The position numbers and the translations under genes were made by a program. The notes beneath the pieces are model-generated. The model did not search any database, had not been told where the DNA came from, and was given only the letters and a program-made list of their open reading frames with translations. From assembly GCA_002964805.2 (NCBI GenBank), contig PUDQ02000001.1, positions 2,194,001 through 2,258,000 of the forward strand: a stretch of DNA of 64,000 bases, read 5' to 3'. Source of the DNA: Trametes villosa (lineage: Eukaryota > Basidiomycota > Agaricomycetes > Polyporales > Polyporaceae). Shown here piece after piece: positions 13,870 to 24,036 of this stretch (position 1 is the first letter of the stretch; every line of letters starts with the position of its first letter).

Positions 13870-14866
13870 ATGGTCAAAGCAAAGCGAGTGAAAGTCGCCA
13901 TCCAGGTCCCGACCCGTGTTTGCTGTCCGAGTCGACACTGGGATTGACGTGTCTTGCCAGGCTTCGTCCCAAGACATCGCGGCGGCAGCGAACATACAAG
14001 ATACCCACGTTTTCAAAGACAAATCGTACACCCTTCCAATGTGTCTCTGAACCTGCAACTCACTTACGCGCTGTAATATAGCTTACAACTACGCGTCAGT
14101 GCTGCACCCTCGCTCTCGAGCGACGAGCAAGAGGATGTTTGGAATTTATATGAGACGAACATGCGCGCGTTGTATGCGGGGTCTCTCAACTCACTGATGG
14201 AGGACTACTTACCACCGGTGATACAGAGTAGAGCCCTCTTCATTTGGGTGGCACCCGAAGTCGAAACGGAAAGAGCTGTTCCATCGCGATGCCAGGTTTA
14301 TCCTCGTCTTCGCTAAGGATGGCTCTGCGGAGCCTGCCGAGACTGCAACCCTGGTCGCGTTCACAATGTTCAGATTCGAGCGCGACGAGGAAGAGGACCT
14401 GCTGTACTGGTAAGAGCATACATTTGTATGGGAACGCGTTCTTACACTGCGCGCCGGCGTCGCTTTGCGCGACAAGTTATGAGCTGCAGGTATCGGGGAC
14501 ACTCAGAGGCAGCGGAATCGGCTCTTTTCTCGTAGAAAAGCTCGTGGCCATTGGGAAGCACTGGGGCATGATGAAAATCATGTTAACAGTGCTCAAGGGT
14601 ATGTTGCGCAGTGACCCCTTGACTTCTGCAGTAGTTGACCGACGACCGACGTAACAGGTAATGTGGCCGCTCGCAAGTTCTATAGCAAGACAGGGTCGGT
14701 ACACGCATCGCATCATTCGTGCTTCTCTCTGGTAACCTCTTCGAGTAGATTCCGGCTTGATCCTAGCTCCCCTGAATGCGAGTCGTCAGGAGACGATAGT
14801 TCACTTAAAGATGACAACGGCGAGCAAGATTCATGCGACTATGAGATATTGTCGCGGGAGCTGTAA
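13870..14866 (+). CDS. NAA40: N-alpha-acetyltransferase 40 (NatD), histone H4/H2A specific
   Basis: GNAT enzyme that acetylates the N-terminal serine of histones H4 and H2A. Seven exons (13870-13905, 13961-14040, 14100-14180, 14227-14409, 14477-14598, 14658-14694, 14749-14866) sum to 657 nt and 218 aa. Landmarks: basic start MVKAKRVKVAIQ, then DVWNLYETNMRALY, HPKSKRKELFH, FTMFRFERDEEEDLLYCYELQV, the acetyl-CoA loop region RGSGIGSFLVEKL, and NVAARKFYSKTGFRLDPSSP, all typical of NAA40. An acidic tail follows. The first donor is weak (GTCCCG at 13906); a GTTTGC donor 12 nt downstream keeps the frame and would add four residues. The last intron (14695-14748) is 54 nt and stop-free, so it reads open if retained. 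Confidence 0.92.
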
Positions 14867-14974
14867 TGGTCGCACGACCTGTTACGAACGATGCAATCCA
14901 CAGATGGACGGACTATGCAAGACATGATGGATATTAGGATGAGCATAATGATACACACAGTACAGTCAGACCAT

Positions 14975-16116
14975 TCAAGGCGTCTCCAATGGCTCTGGGG
15001 CTGCGACTTCCTTGCCTTTGCCGTTGGGTATAAATGGAGGTGCGGGGCTGGACGGAAGGACGCTCGGTGTGGGCGGCGAGGATATGCTCGAGGCCGTCGG
15101 GCCGCCGGCGAGCTGCCATGCGGGTATCGAGGGTTTCCCGGGCAGGACGGGGGTTGTAGGCCCAGTGGACACGCCGGGCCCACGGCTCAAGAGGAGCGCT
15201 TTCAGCGACTTCAGCTCTTGCTGCAGCTCCGCTAACGACTGGTTCTGGCTCTCCTTGTTCTTCTCGATCATCTGGCGGTCCACGTAAACAAAGATGAACT
15301 CATGACTGGCGCGGGAGAGGCTAACCTTGGGAAGCATCTCGCGGACGGTATTGACCTCCTCGCGGATCTCCCGCATTTCGTCCCGTGTGTGAGCTTCGCC
15401 TTCACGCATCTCTTTCACCGCACTCTCTACTTCTTCGGTAACCTTCGCAACCTTCTGGTTCTGTTCCTCAACGGCAACTCGGACCGCTGCCGTCTCGGCC
15501 TGAATTTCCTTCAGCAAGGCTTCGGCGGCGTCGAACTGAGCGGCCATGGCGTCTTTGTCCTCTTCGTAAGCGGTAGCGGATGGAGGTTTTAGGTGAGGCG
15601 AGACATATTTCTGGCCAGAAGGCTCAATAGCGGTCGCAGGAAACCGACCCTGAACGACTCACCCTGAATAGCGCGGCCGCTCCGTAGGCAATAGTCCCAG
15701 ATACGACGGCAGTGATCTTCGGGAGCAGGGAAGCTTAGCGTATTTCCGCACAACAAATGATATGACGTACGAAGTAATCTCGCCAGTCCCACTCCTGAGG
15801 CGGGGCTTGTGCGGGTGTGTATGGCATGGGTCCGTATACGGGGCCGTAGGGGGTGGGTGGGTATGACTGTACGGCTTGTCGCGGGCCTGCTTGATTCATG
15901 GCAGCCTGACGCAAGGCCTCCTCAATCTCAGGGCCCGCCAGGCCCTTGGCCTCCAAGAACTGTATCCGTTGTGCAAGGGGAGAAGCCTGAGCCTGGTTGG
16001 TGGCGGCGCGAGTGAGTCCCCTGGTGGTACAACTGGCAGCGTTCACAACATACCTTGGGATCTGCGAGAAACGTAACCGCATTGCGCACGAGATCCTGCC
16101 TGTCCGGGGTCGCCAT
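14975..16116 (-). CDS. PEX14: Peroxin 14, peroxisomal docking-complex protein
   Basis: Membrane component of the docking complex for PEX5-carried matrix proteins. Five exons (16054-16116, 15771-15992, 15663-15716, 15326-15610, 14975-15271) give 306 aa. The conserved N-terminal domain contains DLVRNAVTFLADPK, then SPLAQRIQFLEAKGL and GPEIEEALRQA. A Pro/Tyr linker leads to DWRDYF and a single membrane segment (ITAVVSGTIAYGAAALF). A long coiled coil follows, then a Pro/Ser-rich tail. The intron at 15272-15325 is 54 nt, in frame and without stop; splicing it gives REMLPKMIEKNKESQ, which fits the family better than the read-through. It converges on NAA40 (108 bp between stops) and is head-to-head with TUF1 (ATGs 245 bp apart). 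Confidence 0.92.
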
Positions 16117-16360
16117 GTCGCAGGGAGAGTAAGAGAGGAGAAGGATCGGTTCGTGCCAGTTCCCCGCACTCGCCTCGGGATCGGCCCACGGCCGCAATCA
16201 CGGTGACCGCGCCTGGCGCTTCCTGTGCCTGCCACGCAGGCGGTCGCCCGGCGAGGGACCGGAGCAAGCCGTGCCGCGCCTCCGAGAGGCGGCATTCAAG
16301 AATTTTGAGCGCGCGACTGGCTCACGCTCCAGCGCTTGCCATCGTCTACCTGTCGCCGTC

Positions 16361-18255
16361 ATGTTCAAGGCTCAGCTTCCCGCTACCAGGGTTATCTCCC
16401 GCCGTCTCTACAGCTCGCGTGGTGCGTCTTTCGTGCTCTGAATATGGCACTAGTACTGTGTGCGGAGGTGCTGATACCTCGCTGCCAGCGACGCAAGCTC
16501 TGTACAGCCGTACCCGGAGCTCGGTCAGGTACCCCACCACTTCGCACTCGACGCCCTGCAGGACAGTTGGTCGTAACTTGAGTGAGTCGTGATACATGTC
16601 ATGGCGTGGGTTCAAGACGTGCTGACACCGCTGGACCTGTAGTCTTCTCAAGAGGGTATGCTGAGCCTTCCTCGTCCAAGTTCTCGCGGGCCAAGCCCCA
16701 CTTGAACATTGGTACCATTGGTACGTAACACGTTGGCGCCATGCGTGTCGTCAGGGCACTGACCCTCTGGACAGGTCACGTCGACCACGGTAAGACTACC
16801 TTAACGGCGGCCATCACCAAGGTCCTTGCGGAGAAGGGTGCTGCTCAGTTCACCGACTACTCCCAAATCGACAAGGCGCCCGAGGAGAAGGCCCGTGGTA
16901 TCACTATCAACTCTGCGCACGTAGAGTACGAGAGTGACAGCCGCCACTATGGCCACATCGACTGTCCCGGTCACGCCGATTGTAAGTCCCTGCCGTCGAC
17001 TCAGCGAAGAGAGTAGCGCTCACAGCCAGGCAGACATCAAGAACATGATTACCGGTGCGGCCCAGATGGACGGCGCCATTATTGTCGTCTCTGCTACGGA
17101 CGGCCAGATGCCCCAGACGCGCGAGCACTTGCTGCTCGCCCGCCAGGTCGGCATCAAGAAGCTCGTCGTCTTCATCAACAAGGTCGACATGATTGCGGAC
17201 AAGGAGATGCTCGAGCTTGTGGACATGGAGATGCGGGACCTCCTGTCGACGTACAACTTCGACGGCGAGAACACCCCCATCATCCTGGGCTCTGCTCTTG
17301 CCGCCCTCGAGGGCCGGGACCCTGAGATCGGTGCCACCAAGATCCAGGAGCTCATCAAGGCTTGCGACGAGTGGCTTGAGATCCCCCCTCGTAAGTCCAT
17401 GAGTTTTGTCTCTATTATGGCCAGTTTTGCTCATATATCCCAGGTGACCTTGACAAGCCCTTCCTCCTCCCCATTGAGGATGTCTTCTCCATCTCCGGTC
17501 GCGGCACTGTCGCTACTGGCCGTGTAAGTACCTCCGCGGTTGTACCGGACACTGGTGAATTAATCATTGCGCGCAGGTGGAGCGTGGCATCGTCAACAAG
17601 GGTGACGAGATTGAGATCCTCGGCCTCGGCACGAAGATCAAGTCCGTTCTCACTGGTATCGGTACGTGGCGCCGATGTCTGACATATCCATGTGCATACT
17701 AACCATGTCGTACAGAGGCCTTCCACAAGGAGCTCGACCGCGGTGAGGCCGGTGACAACATGGGTGCCCTGCTCCGTGGTATCAAGCGCGAGCAGCTCAG
17801 GCGTGGCCAGGTCATCATCGCGCCCGGCTCGATGAAGGCGGTCAAGAAGTTCCAGGCTCAGATCTACGTACGTGGACGCCGTCGAGCTCAGATAGCCTGA
17901 GTAGATCTGACAGTCTGTCGTATAGGTTCTCACGAAGGACGAGGGTGGTCGTTACACTCCTTTCATGGCCAACTACACTCCTCAGCTCTTCATCCGGACG
18001 GCTGACATCAGCACGCGGTTGTCGTGGCCCGAGGGCACCGCGGACGCGGAGGAGAAGATGGTCATGCCCGGCGACAACGTCGAGATGGTCTGCACTCTCC
18101 ACAACGACGTTGCCGGTGAGGTCGGTTCCCGGTAAGTGCACATTCTGCCGCCACTCCGAGGTGACGTCTAACCGTTCCACCGCAGTTTCACGCTCCGTGA
18201 GGGTGGCAAGACCATCGGCACGGGTATCATCACCAAGGTGCTCGAGACCGTATGA
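16361..18255 (+). CDS. TUF1: Mitochondrial translation elongation factor Tu
   Basis: GTPase that delivers aminoacyl-tRNA to mitochondrial ribosomes. Nine exons (16361-16421, 16643-16720, 16775-16981, 17034-17390, 17444-17523, 17577-17661, 17716-17867, 17926-18131, 18186-18255) total 1296 nt, 431 aa. Residues 1-45 form a basic, Ser-rich mitochondrial presequence ([15 protein letters not shown]). G1 is [10 protein letters not shown], the switch I region contains [15 protein letters not shown]3 is DCPGHADYIKNM and G4 is NKVD. The C-terminal domains end [12 protein letters not shown]. The first intron is 221 nt, several times longer than the others and placed just after the presequence start. Confidence 0.97.
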
Positions 18256-18686
18256 GCGGGAGAGGATTGCTTGCTCGCTTCTGCATCGCATCGTTACATA
18301 GACACGCCCTATAATGCCCTGTGCTTGTATATCCTACTCTCCACTCATTCTGAAAAAGGAGCCCTCGAGCCCGCACACTCGACACTCGCCATATCCGCTG
18401 TATGTTATTCCCGCATGTCTGCGCCTCGCTAGATAGATGCTATTTCATTCAATCCATGCACTTTGGGTGGACTGCGCGCGCGATAGATACTGAGATAGCT
18501 GGAACGGCCGGGCGGGTGCGCGGTGGATGTACGTAACCGCGACGCCCATAAGAGGGAAGCGTGAGGTGTGGCTCGAGACTCGCGAAATTGAGCGGGACCC
18601 CGTCCCGCCCGCCCTCTTCGTCCGCGCACCATCCACTGCCCGTCTCCTTCGTTGCTTGCACGGTTCTCCACACGCCCAGAGGCAAG

Positions 18687-19474
18687 ATGTTCGCTGCTAT
18701 TCGCCACGCCGCACGCACCAGCTCGCCCGCTCTTCGCGCGGCGCACCGCGCTGCCCCCTCTGCGCGCGCCTTCCGGCCGACGCCCTTCGTGCGGACGCTC
18801 GTCAGTAAGTAGTATACCCGCGCCATGCGTATGAGCTGGATGTATGCTGACAGGGTGCGGTGCTCACAGCGAAGAAGTACACGGAAGACCACGAGGCAGT
18901 CGTGTACGACGACCAGACGCAGCTGGGGACGGTGTCGATTACGGACTACGCGCAGTCGAGCCTGGGCGACGTCGTGTACGTAGAGCTCCCCCAGACGGGT
19001 ACAGAAATCGCGCAGGGTGGTGAGTGCTTCTTTTCTTAGTGAATTTGTTACGCGCATTGACATTGCACGTCTACATAGCCCAGATTGGCGCGGTAGAGAG
19101 TGTGAAGGCCGCCTCTGACATCGTGAGTGTATTCACACTTGATTGAAGACATGTACATGAACGGTGCTTTCCTACAGTTCGCTCCGGTATCCGGAACCGT
19201 TGAGGAGATCAACGAGACTTTGAACGACCAGCCCAGTCTGCTCAACAAGTCCCCCGAGGAGAAGGGTGAGTGGGCTGTCAAATTCACAGCATCACACACT
19301 TAACCAATGCCGCTCGCAGGGTGGTTGTGCAAGATCAAGCTCAGCGACCCGTCCGAGGTGCGCACTCACTGTTAAGCCTACGGACGTAGTCGAAACTCAC
19401 GGCCTGCATTCTTCTAGCTTGAGAAGCTCATGACGGAGGAAGAGTACAAGAAGCATTGCGAGTCGGATCATTGA
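18687..19474 (+). CDS. GCV3: Glycine cleavage system H protein, mitochondrial
   Basis: Lipoyl carrier protein that shuttles the aminomethyl group in the mitochondrial glycine decarboxylase complex. Six exons (18687-18804, 18870-19019, 19079-19122, 19178-19265, 19320-19357, 19418-19474) sum to 495 nt, 164 aa. An Arg/Ala/Ser-rich presequence (MFAAIRHAARTSSPALRA) is followed by KKYTEDHEAV and GTVSITDYAQSSLGDVVYVE. The lipoylation site lies in AVESVKAASDIFAPVSG, with the modified lysine in the ESVKA motif. GWLCKIKLSDPSELEKLM and MTEEEYKKHC close the protein, all standard. It lies on the same strand as TUF1, 431 bp downstream. Confidence 0.96.
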
Positions 19475-19713
19475 GGGGCCTGCATGGGTGGTGCTTCATG
19501 GCTGTGGCATCAACTGCCACATGCGAGGGAGTGTGCGAGAGATACTTAGACACAATCTTAGCCAGTGTGCCACTAGTGCGGCACGTAATGAGCGGATCTT
19601 AACATCCGAAGTCAACGCCTAGAGGGTCCTCGATGTGTTACAATTGCAGGTGAGACGAATGAGTGCGAGCAGCGTGGTAGGGGGTTGGAACCGGAGTGAA
19701 AGGCCCCGGAAAG

Positions 19714-20148
19714 TTAGGCCTTGTCGCCTCGTGCCTCCATTCGCGCCTTGGCCTCTTCCAAAGCCCAGCTCTTGATACTGGGGTCTCGCGTGAGCGAGTG
19801 GGACATTTGCGCAGATGGTTTGACGTACCTTGTGTCGGGCTTGTAGTAGAGCAAGACAGCGGCTACCCCCATGGTGCCGTACATCCCAATATACCACACG
19901 TTCTCCCAGGCCTCCTTCTTGCGCTTCTGACCAGCCGGTAGGGGCTGAGACGAGAGTACATTCTCGTGGTAAGCCAATGGAATCGTAGAGGAGGCCTTAG
20001 GGTTGCATACCTTCTCGCTGAAGAGGTAGCCAGTAGGCTCATTGTAATGGGGTCCATGTCCGTGGGAGGCGTAGCGCCTGCACGCAGGCGTGCTACGGAC
20101 GGCGGTGGCCCGCCGCTGGAGGACTCGTAGGGCGGACGGGGAGGGCAT
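19714..20148 (-). CDS. Complex I ESSS subunit (NDUFB11-like)
   Basis: Accessory single-span subunit of the membrane arm of mitochondrial NADH:ubiquinone oxidoreductase. Exons 20011-20148, 19829-19944 and 19714-19777 give 105 aa. A basic presequence precedes the landmarks GYLFSEKPLPAGQKRKKE, ENVWYIGMYGTMG (start of the membrane helix, continuing to VAAVLLYY) and KPDTSIKSWALEEAKARM, typical of ESSS. Both introns (66 and 51 nt) are multiples of three without stops, so the locus also reads as one 144-aa frame; the spliced version matches the family and the unspliced one contains two extra inserts. It is head-to-head with the golgin gene, with 201 bp between ATGs. Confidence 0.86.
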   Translation of the reverse strand: MPSPSALRVLQRRATAVRSTPACRRYASHGHGPHYNEPTGYLFSEKVCNPKASSTIPLAYHENVLSSQPLPAGQKRKKEAWENVWYIGMYGTMGVAAVLLYYKPDTRYVKPSAQMSHSLTRDPSIKSWALEEAKARMEARGDKA

Positions 20149-20349
20149 GGGTGTAAGGTGTAGAGCTGTTCACCGTCTCCCCATCGGTGGGCGAACCCGG
20201 ATAGCGCGCGTCACGAGGTTAGGGTTCCGAGTATAGACGCGACGACTTGGGCGGCTTGAGCGGCTTCACGCTTGCACTGGCTCTCACCTACTCACCTCCG
20301 CCTCCCTCTCTTCCCGCGACAGTGATTTGGCTTTGGATTGTGACCCGAG

Positions 20350-23300
20350 ATGTTCACCCAGTGGCGGCATGCTGTCGAGAGCTTGGCGCAGCCCGTAAAG
20401 CCCTCAGGCTCCCCAGAGGCCGGCGCGTCTGGGGAGGAGGCACCCGCGCGGTCGTCATTGGACATCCGGACCTCTATATCCAACCCCTCCCACCTCGCCG
20501 AGTCCGCTCTCAGCAACCTCAGGAAGACACTCGTAGCGCAGCGGCCTGCTAGCCCAGCAAACGCGCAGGCGTCTCCCAGTTCGCCCGAGCCCGCAGCTTC
20601 GCCTACGCCTGCGCCCAGAGCGCGCCCTGCCACTCGTACAACGTTGGAGGACAGACTGCGCGCGAAGTTCGCCATTGGGGATGCGTCGAACCAATCCACT
20701 CCGGCGTCCTCGTCAAGGGCGTCCCCTGCGCCCGTGCCGACTGCGGACCATCCGCTCGCCCTTCCCTCTAGCCGCAGCTCTACCCCAGAAATCAAGGGCC
20801 CACCCAATCCTCTATCGCCGAAGTCCACGCCTCTTCCGGATTCTCCGTTAGTATCTCCAACACCCATAGCGCACCAGTCCTTGCTTGCTTCGGCTGTCAA
20901 CATCTCTGTTGCCTCGTTACCTGGTCCTCTGGAGGAATCTCCAGAACCTGCGGCGAAACCCTCGGAGCCTCCTGCAACTGAAGAGGAAGAGGCTGCGCCC
21001 AGTGCTTCAGAGTCTGTCCCACAAGTCATGGACTCTCCCGCTGCAGAAGCCGATATTGTGGAAGAAGAGACAAGCGAGCTCTCCCCTCCAGAGCCATCGG
21101 ACGCACCCTCCATCACCGCTGAAGAACCTAGTTCGAATGAGGTGGCTGAAGTCCCGGAGGTCGTTGAGCCTCACGCTGCAGAACCCACACCCGAGGCAGA
21201 AGCTAGCGCAGAAGCTCCCACTGAAGACCCCACGCCAGTACCTTCCTCGGAAACCCCGCCAGAAGCCGCTACAGCCTCTGAGGACACGCCTGCCCCACAG
21301 CAGCCCGAAGCTGCTCCGGACAGTGCGCTAGTTGAGCAGCAATCTGACCCCAGTACAGAGAGCGCGCCTCCCGCCATTTCATCTTCAGAACCAGCTGTTA
21401 CCGCACCGGACACTGCCCCAGAAGACAACAGCGCTCCGCTAGATATGCCCGTGTCCCCGGCGCATCTCAACGCAGACACGACTCTTCCGCGACGCTCTCT
21501 CGACATCCCTTCACGTGTTGGAACACCCGATGGGGAAGGCTCAGCTGACGTCGAAGCCCTGCAAAAGCGTCTGAAGCTAGTACAACAGCGGTTTGCAGGC
21601 GAGTGCATATAAACTTCAGCGTTTTATGCATATCACTCACGCCATGGACAGATGTGTCCACCTCCTTCAAGCGTCTCCAGGCGGAAAAACTGGCTGCTGA
21701 CCGCGTCTTGCGTGAGCTTACATCCGTCGAAAGCGTCACTGAAGTGGATGCCCTCCGGGACTTCCTCCAGAACCTGACGCTTAAGAACGAGGTAGGACAT
21801 ACTACTCTCACAAATAGAACTTGTGCTCAAGATATCATAGATGGCGCAAGACGAGATTCGGAGGCTCAATGGGAAGCTCACGAGTACGTAGACATGAATG
21901 TTCCTCTTTACCGCGCGCTGACGCCCGGTTAACAGGGCAAGACGAGCGCATCGAGGAGCTACGCGACATCCACCGGCTTGAGTCCAAGTCGCAGTCAGAC
22001 CAGATCGACAAGCTCAAGGCGCAGGTCGAGGAAGCCGAGAAACTGCTCAAGGCCGCGCAGAGCACCACTGCGCAGATCGAGCAGGAGTCCGCGAAGCGGA
22101 AAGCGGAGATCGACCGGCTTCACACCGAAGTCGAGCGCGCGACGGGTTTGGCCAAGGACGAGGAGGAGAAGCGCACGAAGGCGATCGCGCTACTCAAGAC
22201 CGTTCGCCAAAAGCTGGTCAAGGCGGAGAAGGAGCGCGACGACGCGGTGAAGGAGATCGGGACCGTGAAAGAGGCCGAGAAGGCGGAAAGGGAGAAGGAG
22301 AAAGCGGAGCGGGTAAGACTCTTGGGCGAGATCGACAAGGCGAACTCGGAGCGGGAGACGGCGGTTCAAGGGCTGCGTGCACAGTTCGACAAGGAGGTTG
22401 CCGCGCTGAAGGAGAGGCACGAGAAGGAGCTCGCCGCTCTTCGCGGGCAGTTTGAGCTCGAGGCGATCACCACCAAGGTATGCGTCATCTGGTACATACG
22501 TAGTAGCCGCGCTCATCACTTTTCAGACCACTCACGTCCGGGAGATCGAGAACAAGAAAGCCCGCATCTCAGATCTGGAGAGCCGAGTCAAGACCCTCTC
22601 AGCAGAGAAGGACGAGCTCTTCGACCAGCTCCAGCTCCGTCAGGCCGAGCTCGAGTCCTCACAGTCCGCGCTTGAGTCGTTGCAGGGCCAGAACACCGAG
22701 CTGCAGTACCAGCTGCGCGAGGCGAACGACCGCGCCGCGCTCCTACAGGACGAGTTCTCCGACGTCCGCCGCGAGCACGAGGTCCGGGTGACGCCCGCGG
22801 GCCCGTCTGCGGAGGAGGTCGCGCGGCTGCTTGCCGCCGCGGAGTCGAAGTACGAGGCGAAGCTGGGCGACGTGCGCCGGCGGCTCGCGGAGACCGAGCG
22901 TGAGCGCGATGAGGCGGACGCGCGGTGGAGCAAGAAGTTTGCAGAGCGCGCGAAGGAGGTCGACGAGCTCACGGCGGCTATTCGCTCGTCGCAGAAGAGC
23001 AAAGAGGCGGAGGCGGAGGGCATAAACGCGCTGCATGCAGAGATCGAAAGCCTGAAGGCTGAGATCCGCTCGTACCAGCAGCAGATCGTTGATTTCCATG
23101 CTGAGCTGGAGAAGGCTGCTGAAGTCGAGGTAGGCGTCCAGCAAGAGAACTTGTGTGACAGACGTTCTGATATGCTCATGCCTGATAGGTCGCCGCGAAG
23201 ACCCAGCTTGCGGAGGAAAGCGCAAAGACTGCTGAGCTCCAGCAGATCGCTGACGAGACCAAGAACCGCGAGGCCCAGCTTCGCACCCAGAACAAGGTAT

Positions 23301-23740
23301 ATCGCACAGTCACCCTCTATAGGAGCCGTTCTTCTGATCATTGCCCTGCAGACTTTGCGCGAAGAGCTCCGAAAGGTGCAGTCATCGGTGGCATTGCTCG
23401 AGAAACAGCGTAACCCCGGGGTCGGCTACTGGGCGGCACGCAACGAGAGCACGTCAGAGATCCGGTCGCCCAGATCCTCTGTATCCGACCTCGCGCGGGA
23501 GGCGCCTTCACGACCTTCTACACCCTCGACTGTGAAGTCGGACGAGGAGGTCAACTTCGAGTACCTGCGCAACATCATCCTACAATTCCTAGAGCACAAG
23601 GAGATGCGGGTAAGTTCAATCGCGTTTTATTCCTTGCGGCTGTGTCTGACGTGCATTGTCAGCCGCATCTGGTACGCATCATGGCGACGATACTGCATTT
23701 CACTCCGCAGGAGACCCGGAGGCTGGTTGCGAAAGTCTAA
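20350..23740 (+). CDS. GRIP-domain golgin (IMH1-like)
   Basis: Long coiled-coil tether of the trans-Golgi, recruited by an Arl1-type GTPase through a C-terminal GRIP domain. Eight exons (20350-21598, 21652-21791, 21841-21883, 21936-22477, 22527-23129, 23189-23296, 23352-23609, 23663-23740) sum to 3021 nt, 1006 aa. It begins MFTQWRHAVESLAQP. Residues up to about 400 are Pro/Ser/Ala/Glu-rich and likely disordered. The remainder is heptad-rich coiled coil. The GRIP domain at the end reads NFEYLRNIILQFLEHKEMR and continues VRIMATILHFTPQE, with the conserved Tyr for Arl1 contact. The first intron starts with GC instead of GT (21599-21651). The exact yeast ortholog cannot be assigned by eye. Confidence 0.9.
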
Positions 23741-24036
23741 TTCATTGGGTTTGCGGCGTTCTCATTTGCAAGCATTGCATACCTCGCACTTCGTAGTATA
23801 CCATACACTTCTCTAGCACCTAGGACATTGAAACTGTACTTGCTCACATATTGCTATCTATGCGGAACGATCCCCACGTTTCTGGAGGTCGCCCTTGCAA
23901 GCAAGCGCTGCTTGTGTTTCTGAGAAGTTGCCTTTTTGGGCGCAAATATGTAGGTGTTGGTTAGACGCCCGTGCCACACCCGTTCGTTCGTTCGAACTCC
24001 CAAGCGGCCATCTAGCAGGGCGGGGAAAACCAGGGA

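Noticed and set aside
16361..20148. Possible biosynthetic or metabolic gene cluster
   Set aside because: The neighbours are unrelated housekeeping genes; no polyketide synthase, NRPS, terpene synthase or cluster regulator is present anywhere in the window.
23985..24000. gttcgaactcc, resembling a tRNA T-loop
   Set aside because: The flanking bases do not pair into a T-stem and no D or anticodon arm is found upstream.
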